Source: Prostheceraeus crozeri (Eukaryota; Platyhelminthes; Polycladida; Euryleptidae). Taken from it: a DNA stretch of 64,000 nt. Shown one piece after another: positions 23,739-35,700 of this stretch. The notes beneath the pieces were generated by a model. The model was not told the origin of the DNA. It worked only from the letters and a program-made list of their open reading frames with translations, and did not search any database. The stretch spans positions 914,501-978,500 of the forward strand of contig CAJQUW010001043.1 of the NCBI GenBank assembly GCA_907163375.1, read 5' to 3'. Each line of letters opens with the position of its first letter. The stretch's first letter is position 1. The translations under genes and the position numbers were made by a program.

Positions 23739-26700
23739 CTAACATAAAACAAACTTGCACGATACATTTATTTTTAGTGAAACTCATTCATACAACAACT
23801 TACTTTCATGTCATTGATTACTTTAAGGAAAGTAAATGCCATACCACCGGTGATAATCAATTCATCAACTTTTGTAAGCATGTTTTCGATCAACAGAATC
23901 TTGTCAGACACCTTTGCTCTGTAAAAAGAAATAACTTTGTGGTTATCTTTCAGTAATCTGAAAAACTGCTATTGCAAGTGATATTGAGCAGCAACGTCAG
24001 ACGAATACCACTCCAACTGGGTTTCTACGCATGACGAGCATCGTTGCAATTTTCTTCGGTGATTACTTCATATGTCCCTTTAGTAAAGAATGAAATCCAA
24101 CAATGCATGGAAGTATTTCATAGGATCATATCAGAGTAGTGGAAAAGAGGTGTGGTGAGGTTATTTTTGTGAGAAATTATATTTCTTGAGTGTACAATAC
24201 GGCCATCAGGTAGGATAAAATGACTGTATCATCGAACTTGATTTATATTTTGTACAATTAAAGATATGTTTTCCAACTTTATCACTTTGATGCCCCAACG
24301 AAGACAATTTTGACATAACAATGAAAATCACAGCAACAATAGCATTCACACTCGAATAATTTATCATTCGAGCAACATAACGTCAGTCGATGTATTTGAT
24401 TGTTGTTCAATTGCTAAGTGATTCAACGTAAAGCTTCAGGTATTTTGGTAATTGCGCAAAATTTATCAAGTTGAGATACAAATTTTATCATTCTTTCCAC
24501 CTAGTATTTCCAAAGAGTTTGAACCACATGCAGACCGTACATGAAAAGAGATCCAGTTGCTACCATTCATACTTAAGCTTTGGGAAGAAGTGACAATGTT
24601 TCATTTCCGCATGTTTCAAGTAATAAAAGCATTTTACATGAAAATCAAGTTATCAATTCGCCCGTAGATAGCTTCCATCTGATAAATGCTACAATACACG
24701 TTTTACTTTTCGCCCATTATTACTGCAAATAAATAAAACTTCACGTTCTCTTCATGGGAAGAATTCACTACCGAATAAAATTAGACCAATGATCCAGAAG
24801 TATTTTTAATTTGGGAACGTAAAATCAACACTTACTGCTGAATGATGGGACATATGCAACATTCATTAATAACCTAAAGCTATAAATGTCACCTCGTCTG
24901 AATGAATGAAGACAGACACCGTGACAGACAACGTTATAATTTCCTTCGGCGAGTGAATTCAACATTTTGAAGTTATTCCTAAGCCCAAGTAAAGCATCAA
25001 CAATGTTTCCGTGAAATCATATGTCAAACAGGTGGAAACTTATAGATGAATCTGCCGTAATAACTGTAAAAAAATATATGTTCTGATATTCTGTAGTAGA
25101 TCGTCACCTCGACGAAGTGTTTGAAAAATAGACCGCAAACCTGCAATAGACCGCCACTTCCTATATTTCGACAGTAGTAGTAGGTAGTGCCAAGACATTT
25201 GTTTGCAGGGCCTGTCCGATATGTATTGTCAGGTTTTTTAAGGTTTTTGCTACCGGTCATCTGATCATTCCCACGAGTCACACTCAAATCGTCCCAAGAT
25301 CGAATTTCATTTGTGTACAGTGTACACTTAACGCACTCAGGATTTATGAATAAAAGCAGAAGATGCGCGCGTCACACGCATCAGTCTCGTGTGAACAGTG
25401 TTACTATTAGACTTAGTGACTATTATTGGATTCTAAATTTTCAAAATGATCAGAGTCGATCAAATATTTTCTACACTATTCAGTCGGTCGCACAAAGAAA
25501 AGGCTGTCTTGATTATGACTGACATGGATCTTACGAGTGTTGATAACAATAGCGTCTCTCTTCTCTCCATTCTCCATGTTAATGAGCTATCTTGAGATGA
25601 ATTCTGGGCATTGATAGTGTTGGCTATGGCTCACCACATGTAACGGATGAACGTTCAAAATCCACGGTACAAGTCGAAAATTCCACGGTGCAAAATGTGA
25701 GCCGAGGAACACCTTAAAAAATCTGTGTATTGTGTTACTTGCAATTTCTTATTCGCTGCACAATCTGCAGTAAGAGGACAACAGCTGATCGGACAGCGAA
25801 GTTGACTTTTTTTGACTTCTTCATTTATTGACAATTACTTAAAATGAATCATCAAGTGGATGTTGCCAAGCACGATTTGTGTTGCTGGTAATCTTGTTAT
25901 CCCATGGCGCGCATCATACTACAGAGATACCCACTTGTGAAATATTGACCCTTTATTGCTAGCAAGCGGATGAATTAAGCCTTAATGTTCATCGTCAATA
26001 ATAGGCTACTTAATTGATTGAATATTGATTTAAGTAAAATAAGCATTTAATGTCGCAAAAGTTTCAATCATAAGATAGTACTGGTTTTCCCGGACAAATT
26101 CATTTCTACGTCATCCAACTTCAAGATACAGCATGCAGCTTCAATCAACGTCAAGCTACTTCAAAGAAGCGTCACAGATTTCTATGCTAGATCAAACAAG
26201 TTCAAGATACGCCACAAAACTTCGTGATAGCGCTCGCATGTTCGTGAAAAGCAAAGCAGGTTCAATTGTTAATCAATCAATTTCAATTATCAATAAATTC
26301 TATCACTTTTTGATAATCTCACATTGATAGCGTGAAATATGTTCATGGAAACGATTGAGATCAAAGAATGAACCAATTTCAGCCTATTATTTGCATAAAT
26401 CATAGAACTATATAAGTTTGTGAAGCTATTACACTGGATCTGAATCCTGTGTGACTAGCCCACGTTGTAGCCTGACAACTGACATTATACCAATCATGAG
26501 CAGCACAGACGACACATGGAGTGATGACACCACGAGTGCTTCTCAGAGTTTGTTCCGCTCTCGTGGACCGAGGCCAGGTGTACCTCGTGGGCGTTACTCG
26601 AAGATCAGCATTGATTTAAAGCAGAGACTTGTTGACGCTCACGAAAATCTTTCATCACCATGCTTTTCCACCATTAAGTTGCGGTTGAGAGAGAAGCTGC

Positions 26701-29700
26701 GCGAGGCAGCAACAGTGGGAAGGATTGCAGATGTTCCAACTCACACCTCTGTTTCAGAGCACCGCATTTCTGTTCTACAAGGCATTGTGGAAGAAATCCT
26801 ACAAGACCAAATCACTTCTGGTGTGAAGGTAGCATGCATGCAGAATCACATTATTACTTACTTGGACAGGTGCCTAAATTGTCCCGACATTGTTGTTTGA
26901 TTATGAAAATAGTGCTCCTTTTCTGACTCTGCGTTCTGAATACGAATTTAATCGGTTTTCATTGATATCTTGTATTTCTATACATAAATTTTAACACATT
27001 ATCCTTTGAAATTGGAAATGAAAGGGGTTTCCGTTCCTAAATCATAAGTATTATTTCTGCACATGAATCTGCATACCCTATTTTTGAAATTGGTTGCACT
27101 ACCTTGAACTTGAATACTTTAACACGAACCTGCTTTCATTAAAATTGAAGCTTAAGTGACGTATAATTGAAATAGGTTCCACTATCTATGGTCTTTGAAA
27201 TTGCCTGACGTATCTTGAGCTTGTATGCATTATGATTGAACTAGCTCGGGAAAACCTGTAAGTCACAAGCCCGAAAAGTCATACTGATTCGCCGAAATGC
27301 GAATGCCTTCATAAAGCATTTAATTATTCAAAAGTTTAGTAGATGGAGCATACACGTAAATACAATTAACAATAATGAAATTACGTGTTGGTGCAACTTT
27401 GTAAAGGAATGCATAGAAGAGAAAACTATGTTGTCTCATGGTCACGTCTGTTCTCTACGGTGAGATACAACAGTACTGTACAGTCTGGGTTAACAGTTGT
27501 ATTATGTATCGATTTTACTAGCACGCATTTCTCGTGAATTTTATGTTACGCGTTTCTAGTTAAGCCACTCGTTCGGACAGTATTGATGACGTATGAACTA
27601 AACTGTAATCTAGCGTTTTATGTATCAACTGTTAACCCAGATTGTACAGTACTGTTGTATCTCACCGTAGAGAACAGACGTGACCATGAGACAACATAGT
27701 TTTCTCTTCTATGCATTCCTTAACAATGAAACTAAATATACGATAGATCAAGTTACCATGCAAAAGATGTGCGGCTGGTAGGATTCGAACCAACGACCAA
27801 CGTTATCTAGACCTGTGCTGTTACCAACTGAGCTAAGAGCCACCTATGCGACTGTGTCAATTGGCAGGATCAAACCCTCACCACCACAAATCAGTTGTCA
27901 TAGCAATTATAATCAATGAATAAATAACACGTCACAATTGTGGTGGCCGACATAAATGCAAGTAGCGGGGATCGATTGTCTACCAAAGCATCTCAATAGC
28001 TAATCTTAATATTCCAAGCTTTATTGAAGCGTTATTTCTAAATACTTTTAGAATAGATGTTGAAAAATAGACCGCCAACATCTAAGAGACTATCAATTAA
28101 GATTGAGGCATGAAAAATAGGCCGCCATGACGGTCTACTGCAGGTTTTCCGGTGTTTTCATGTACCCGGTAGCTCTTTTACATACATGGAAAGCACAAAG
28201 ATAAAAAATGGAAAGCACAAAGATCAAATTCCTTGGTTTTAGAGGGAATAGATGTACTCGACAGCTTGGTTACTGAACTATATGTAGTTGAATATCAGAT
28301 CCGTGATTGAGCATTAACTAAATGGGACTTATGGTTTCATTGCAGAATTTAATCATAGAAGGCATAGGTTACTAGAGGCCATTACTTACCCACCGAGTAT
28401 TGCGAGAAATGGACGGACTGGATGTTCAAGTGCTTTGGCAAAATATTCCAATTCTTTTTTAAGAAGCATCCCGGATGCTCTCTGAGGTAGCTTGCAGCCT
28501 ACCATTGATCTAAAATGTAAAATCACATCCAAGTAGCAATTCTTCACATGTAAATCATTCTTCAATTTCCTAATTGAAATTCTTAGGCAACAAGATCATT
28601 GCGAAGTGAGAACGCAAATTAAGACATTTAACTCGCTGTGCAAAAAATACTGCGAAAATTGAAGGATAGATCCTCATATTTCCTACACTCGCAAAAAGTT
28701 ATGGAAAATATAACACAGATCTTGGCTATCCTTGACTACGTGAATATCCTTGCTTTGACGACAATCGTGCAATCGTAGAAAATACCTGTGATTATTGGGG
28801 TCTGAAGTTTTGAAACAATCTATCTCATGAGAGCAATGTCTCAACGAACAATCTTTTGTTGCCTTTCAACGATCTACACTGCATACATCGATCACTGAGT
28901 TTCAATTAGGGATTTAGAAACGGCGACTTGCATTTCAAGAATTAGATGCGGAACTGGTTCTATCCAATAATTCGAATAGTCTTGTCATTATTTTCATTGC
29001 TTTGCATGAAATGAATTTTACATGCATGAATTTTTTGAAATGCATGATTACCTGACTTGATCATTGAAAACATTATTACTGATTATAGATGATTGATAAA
29101 GCTAGCATTGATGCGTGATTAACTGGTGAGAGAACTATCACTTCAGTGAGACAAGTTAGTTATTGTAAATGAATTAGGGATTTTTGACTATGGCTAATAA
29201 GTCATATGTCATAAATGTTTATTCTGAAATATACAGAAAACGCAAAGCGATGGCCGCAGGGGCACTTAGAAGCAAGCGTTGATAACACGTGTAACATATG
29301 CATACGCAAAGTTCAACATCAATAAAAAATACATGATATATATATATTTACAATTTACCGAGTGATCATGATATACATGCACATCATATACCATCATAAA
29401 CCAATTATATGAGACCTACATATTTACAAATTTTCAGATATTAAAGATTGGTAGATAAAAATTTTATCATCATTTGCTTACGTGTTATCAAGCGAAGATC
29501 CCACTTAGTTAATTGTAGTGTATTGTTTTTAACATTGTATGTTTTTGATATACTAATCTAGAAAACTTGATGGGGAATGTGGATCCTCTTTGGGTAAGAC
29601 GCAGCGCACTCCAAGGAAGCTCATGAAATATTGATAAATAAAATCTCGCATTTATCTTGCTTGTCTTCATGACGCCGATTCAAGAGTAAATGAAAAAGAC

Positions 29701-32700
29701 ATTATCGAGTTCATCTGGACTTTCAACGTACCCAAACCATAAGCGATCTACTTACGAATGAGCTCGATGGGCGGTTCCGAAGGCATCGTTCACATAAACG
29801 TCTCCTAAACCAGTCAGACTACCACTGAATGCAGCAACTTCATCAGCGCTAGCTTTGACCTGAAAGTTGAGAAATTGCTATGATTCGATTCCACTCTTCG
29901 TCGCAAGGTTATGTGATTGAATTCTACTGAATGGCAATTATCAATTCGTCTCAAACACTATGAAAGATGCAGAAAAGCTTCTGGTCACTGATATAGATTG
30001 CTTATGCCATTTACAAAATTACACTTAAGTCTGCGACACGCGCTGTTTGCGCGGGCGATGGGGTGAGAGGCTTGATTAACACAATCAATCGTCAAGTCTT
30101 TTAGAATTTATAATATTCTCTGCTTTAGGGTGCATCAATCAAGGTTTTCATCTGTTTACGATGTTGAAGATGACTCAAATAACTAAATTTACTAACAGTT
30201 TTATGCTGTGGTGCTTGATCTGTAACAGTAGTCAATGCACGTAGTCTATAACAGTCTTAATCATATATTCCTTTGCTGTAAAGCTTATTAAAGAAAATGA
30301 AATGATCGCTATATCTTCGACAAAACGGCAATCAGGCTTTTCTATCATAAAATGAAATGCTACGATATGCTGAATGAACTCAAAGTAAGTAGCACATGTT
30401 TGCTAAAATTATACGATATGTACAAGAAAACAACAATTTTTTTGATAACACATCAAATTAATGGATTATATCAGAATACCGATAAAACTACTGCATGCGG
30501 TAAAAGCTCGCTAATCCAGAAACCTCAACAATCACACAGAAAGTGAGAAAGAGATTCCAAAGCGTTGGTCATATCCGACAATCCAGAAATCTGCGCTCCA
30601 GAAGAGAAAACATTGCCCGACAATGTTCAAGCCCTCTTCAATGTTTTAAACAGCTAGAAACATTTGACTACTCTAGCAGCAGAAGAAAATGAAGAAAAAG
30701 CGCAAATTTTGCATATAAGGTTTTGTCTGCCACATATTTTCCCTGCACGTGAAAAAATAAAGGTATATCAAGACAAATCTATTATACATCAGATGTGAAG
30801 TTTATCAGAAAACGCATAACCTGCTGAAGTGCATGTTACACAACTGAACTCTATTCATGTCATGCAAACGCCTCTGAATTGATGACAACAGTTTACACTA
30901 TCACATACTATTACGAAATTCATTATCATTTGTCATGCGAATAAAAGTGACTACTTCAACTTTCAAATTAAACGACACAAAAATGTAAATCCGTTTGTTT
31001 CACAAATCGATATAAATATGACATACAGGCCTAACAGAATGTTAGCAAATGAATACTGTAAATGCTTGATGAAATATTCTATTCAGTGCTCACTTTATTT
31101 CCGGATGCATCAACACCTTTTCCTTCTTCTTCCACGTGGAATCTGAGATTCTCCAGCAGGAAAATACTTCCAGGAGCAGGATCCTTGCAGGCAGCCGCGA
31201 CTTCTGCACCGACACAATCGCTTAGGAATTTGACAGGCCTTTAGAAAGATGAGAAAAGCTATATAAAGCTACTGAATCGCACAAAATGGATGTTACTGTC
31301 GACATTGTTCTTTTAAATATCACTCTAGAATGATTGTAAGTTTATACTTTAAGTATTGTGCACTTTTTTAAACATGCAATCTGACTGCTGAAAAATTTAT
31401 CAAATCTTATCAGATTCTGCGACCACGAGCCACATTCGGCTCATTGAGCCTCGTCAGACGTGAGAATCTTCGACTCCCTTTGACCACAATTTCTTTGGAC
31501 CATCTATTCAGAGCATGAATTAGCCACGAAGTGACTACTTAATCTCAGGCGCGTGGAGGGTGAATTGCTTCTCGCAACCATTTGCTGCGAATTTGAGGTG
31601 CATCACACAGGTGCTACTATCGATAATAATCACTGTGTTGCCACCAGGTTAATTTGCTGTGTTCAAAGTTTTCTCAGAGAATAGTATAACGGTATCTAAC
31701 CTTAGACAGGACATCTATTTGTCTCATCAATGTTGAATGCAGAATAATATTGATTACGATTATTTCAATTTACTTCCATCAACATCTGATTCATTTTTTT
31801 TACTGAATTTTCACCCCTAGCACAGCTATGAGCCATGAACGAAGCTAGGGGTTACTCAATGAAAAGTAACAAATTGCATTATTTTAAATAAATAAAATTT
31901 AAAAAAAACAGATCTTCCAATCTGATTAAGCTGTCCCCATCAGAAACCTATTCGCACGCCTCTTGAAAGTATCAAGATTGTATTGGTCAGGGAAAGTGGT
32001 CTGGGGAAGCTGATTCCAAAGCTGTGCCGTGCGAACAAAAAAGCTTTTCGAGCGACTCACAGTACGTGCGCGTTCTAAGCTCACATTATAGCATGTGAGT
32101 GCATTAGCTCTGCGTGTGCTTCTGGAGAAGATCTTAGGTTTGGGTACGCACTCATTTACTGCAGAGCTGCTTCTACCGAAATAGTACCTGTAGAAGAGAC
32201 TGAGTGAAGCAACATCCCGTCTGACGGAGAGCGGCTGCAACTTGCTAGCAAGTTTTTCACCCATGAGATTCTTGACACGTTTCTCAACCCGTTCAAGGAG
32301 GTTAAGATGCGTTTGTGGGGCGCCTGCCCACAGATGACAACAATACTCCATCAGAGGACGAATAGTGGACTTGTAAAGATAGCAGACAGTCTGTGGTGAA
32401 AGATAGCTGCTGGCACGATAGAGACTACCAATGCGTTGAGCTGCCTGCTTGCAAAAGGATTGGAGGTACGGTTTCCATGACAAGTCTTTCGTAACCGACA
32501 ATCCAAGGAAGGAGATGGAATCTTGTTCTCTGATCCTATTATCTGACATCTTAATGCTCTGATCATCATCATCTCCTTTAAGTCGTGAGTGCAGAATACT
32601 CTGAGTTTTTGAAGGATTGAAGGAAACAAGCCAATTGGCGCCCCATTCTGAGACCCTGCGTAAGTCTTCATTAAGAACGTCGCATAACTGCTGACGTTGC

Positions 32701-35700
32701 TGAGTGTTTTTAGCGAGTCGCTCATTGGAATTGAAGAGTGTTGTGTCATCTGCATACATCACCAATTTACTCACTAGGCAGTCTGGGAGGTCGTTGATGT
32801 ACAGCAGAAAAAGAGTGGGTCCCAAAATTGACCCTTGAGGAACTCCTGCATTGACAGACTTGGTGGAAGACTTTTGTCCATCTAAGACGACAGATATCTG
32901 CCGGTCACTAAGGAAAGAAGCAAGAAGTTTGTGGAGTTGATCAGCAACTCCATAGGACTTCATCTTCATAAGGAGTCCCTGATGCCAGACTTTATCGAAT
33001 GCCTTGGAAATATCCAAGGCAACTGATCTCGTCTCACCTTGTCTGTCAAGGACACGACTCACATGTTCAGTGACATATGAAAGAAGATCTGCAGTTGATC
33101 GAGAGTGCCTGAAGCCATACTGTTCTTCTGACAGAAGGTTCTGAGTTTCAAGGAAGTTAACAATGTGTTGGTTAATCACTGCTTCAAAAATCTTGCCAGC
33201 AATTGGAAGCAAGCTGATAGGACGGTAACTAGATGGAAGAGATGAGTCAGAACCTTTCTTTGGAACTGGAACCACGGAAGCTACTTTCCAACAAGAGGGA
33301 AACTCACCGGTGGATACACATCTACTAAACAGTTTAGATAAAAGTGGAGAAAGCTCAGGTGAGAGATGCTTGAAGACCGAAACCGGGATGCCATTTGGTC
33401 CACTAGACTTAGAGCTATCGAGACCGGCGATGATCTTTTTGACGTTTCGGACTGTGACTGAAGGAGGACTAATTGTCTCATCAGTGCGCGTGGGAATTGG
33501 AGGTGGAATTCTACCTCCATCGTCTAATGACGAATTCTTCGCAAACTCCTTGCAAAGAAGCTCGGCTTTGTCTGCTGAGGTTGTCGCCATAGAAGTACTG
33601 ACTTCGGCATGACGGAGTGCTGGGATGGAGGATTTGTTCCTATTGGTGACACTGTTGTAAATCCTCCAGAAGTCCTTAGAGCCAAGCTTTTGGGTAGCAA
33701 TGGATTTCCGTACATACAAAGCGTAACGGCTTTTGGCCTGATGTATGGTTTCCTTGCAATGTCTACGTGCGGTTTTGTACAATTCAAGATTGCCAGCGCC
33801 ACTGTCACGCTTATACTTATGGAAAAAGTGGTCACGCTGGCAACTTGCAGCTGCACAATCTGGTGTAAACCAAGGTTGTGAGTGGGGCTTCATTTGGAAA
33901 GTACGGTGAGGAATGTAGGCCAACATCCCTATCTGAAGCCACTCTGTCAGTTCTTGCGCCGACTTGTGGACGTTCTCGCTCAGAATCAAATTCTCAGCTT
34001 GAACTTGACTAAGAAAAGTGCGGAAGCCACACCAGTCTGCTTTGGAGAATTGATAAACTGTTCTATGGAAGGGTGCAGACGGTGTGGAGCAAATTTGTTT
34101 GCCAGAAACTGTGATAACACAGTGATCAGACGTGCCGAGGGGAGAAGTAACCTTGTGTGAAAAACAAGTTGGATTTGAGGTGAGAAACAGGTCAAGGAGA
34201 TATCCAGTATCCCCAGCTCGGTCAGGCACTCTGGTAGGACAAGTGACAATTTGACTAAGGTTGTGAGAGACAGCGAAATCCTGGGCTGCCTGACCGGAGA
34301 GATCGGTGGTGCGTGAGTGCACAAGCCAGTCAACATTGTGCACGTTGAAGTCACCAAAAACGGCAACTTCAGCGCTGGGATACTCTTGTAGAAGATAATC
34401 GATCTTGTCAGAAAGAACATTGAAAATATCAGCATTAGTTGATGGAGAGCGGTACAGGAAAAATAGAAGAAGAGTGGTCTTCTGCAGCGGCGCAATGAAG
34501 GCAAGATACTCATGCCGTGGATCCTCTGAGCTACAAAGCCTTCTCAAGGGAAGGCTCGTCTTGGCATAGAATCCAAGACCATGACAAGGTGCTTTATCCA
34601 TCCGGTGAAATATGTATCCATCAGGAGTAACGTCGCTTGATGACACACTGGGATCTAACCTGGTTTCCGACAGGGCTAGAAGATCTGGTGACTTACCTTG
34701 CAGGAAGATGTTGATGTCGTCGTAATTGGACCTCAGTCCTCTTACGTTGCTGAAGCTGATCCTGAGAGGGGTTTTGAGCTTGACGGCCTGACTACGTTTC
34801 TTGTGTGTCTTTCTCATTTTCATAATTTCTCATAGAATATCAATCAAATAAACGAAAATTATACTGTACAACAAAGTGATACAAGAAACATTGGAAGGCA
34901 TCAGAAAAACGTAAATAATAGCAACAAAGCTGCAATAAATAATACGCAAAAAAGACACTTATAGGCACAGTTCATGTCGCAAAAGCTTGAAGAAACCCAA
35001 ATGAGAACCCCTTTGCCGTAACAATGGGTACAAGTCAGGTAGGCCACAGAGGAACCGGATACAGCTACACGGGCTAAACCCCTCAGTAAAGCTACCCACG
35101 CATGTCCGTGGCAGTGGAACTGTACCGCCTTTTTTCGAGTAGTTGACCGGGCCTGCCTCCCAAAGCATTACCAGTGGGTTAGGGACCCTCGAACTACCTG
35201 ACGCCCGTATGCCGTGAATACGTTGGATCTGTCACACCTTAACCTGCAACAAATGGGGAAGTGCAAAAGAGAGCAGTGGAAGGAAGTTCGATCACAAATG
35301 AGCCAAATAAGTGCCATGCCCAAAAACCTGATTCAACAACATGAAACATCTGATGACTGTTCATATCTCGCAAATCAGGGGTGGTGTTAATTGGGACGGC
35401 CGAAGCCTACCACACATTTAAAATAAACAAACGTGGAGAAAAAGAATGAAAAATTAATCAAGCATAAATAAATTCAATGACCAGTAAAATAAAAATAATA
35501 TTGCAGAGCCTGCTAGTTAGCCGGAGCACGGTCACAAACCGCCGACAATAAACCTTTCCGACAAGGTAGAACCCAAAGAAGCATGAGCTTCAGACGACCC
35601 AGCCTTATTGCGACTCCGTTTTCACCCTTTCACCGCTTTGAGGCCGCAGGTTGAGTGAGAAAGGGAAATATATTTATATATTTATTTATATAAACATATT

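Noticed and set aside
32351-34513. Several 80-175 codon frames inside the LINE on both strands
   Set aside because: Shadows of the 965-codon LINE frame.
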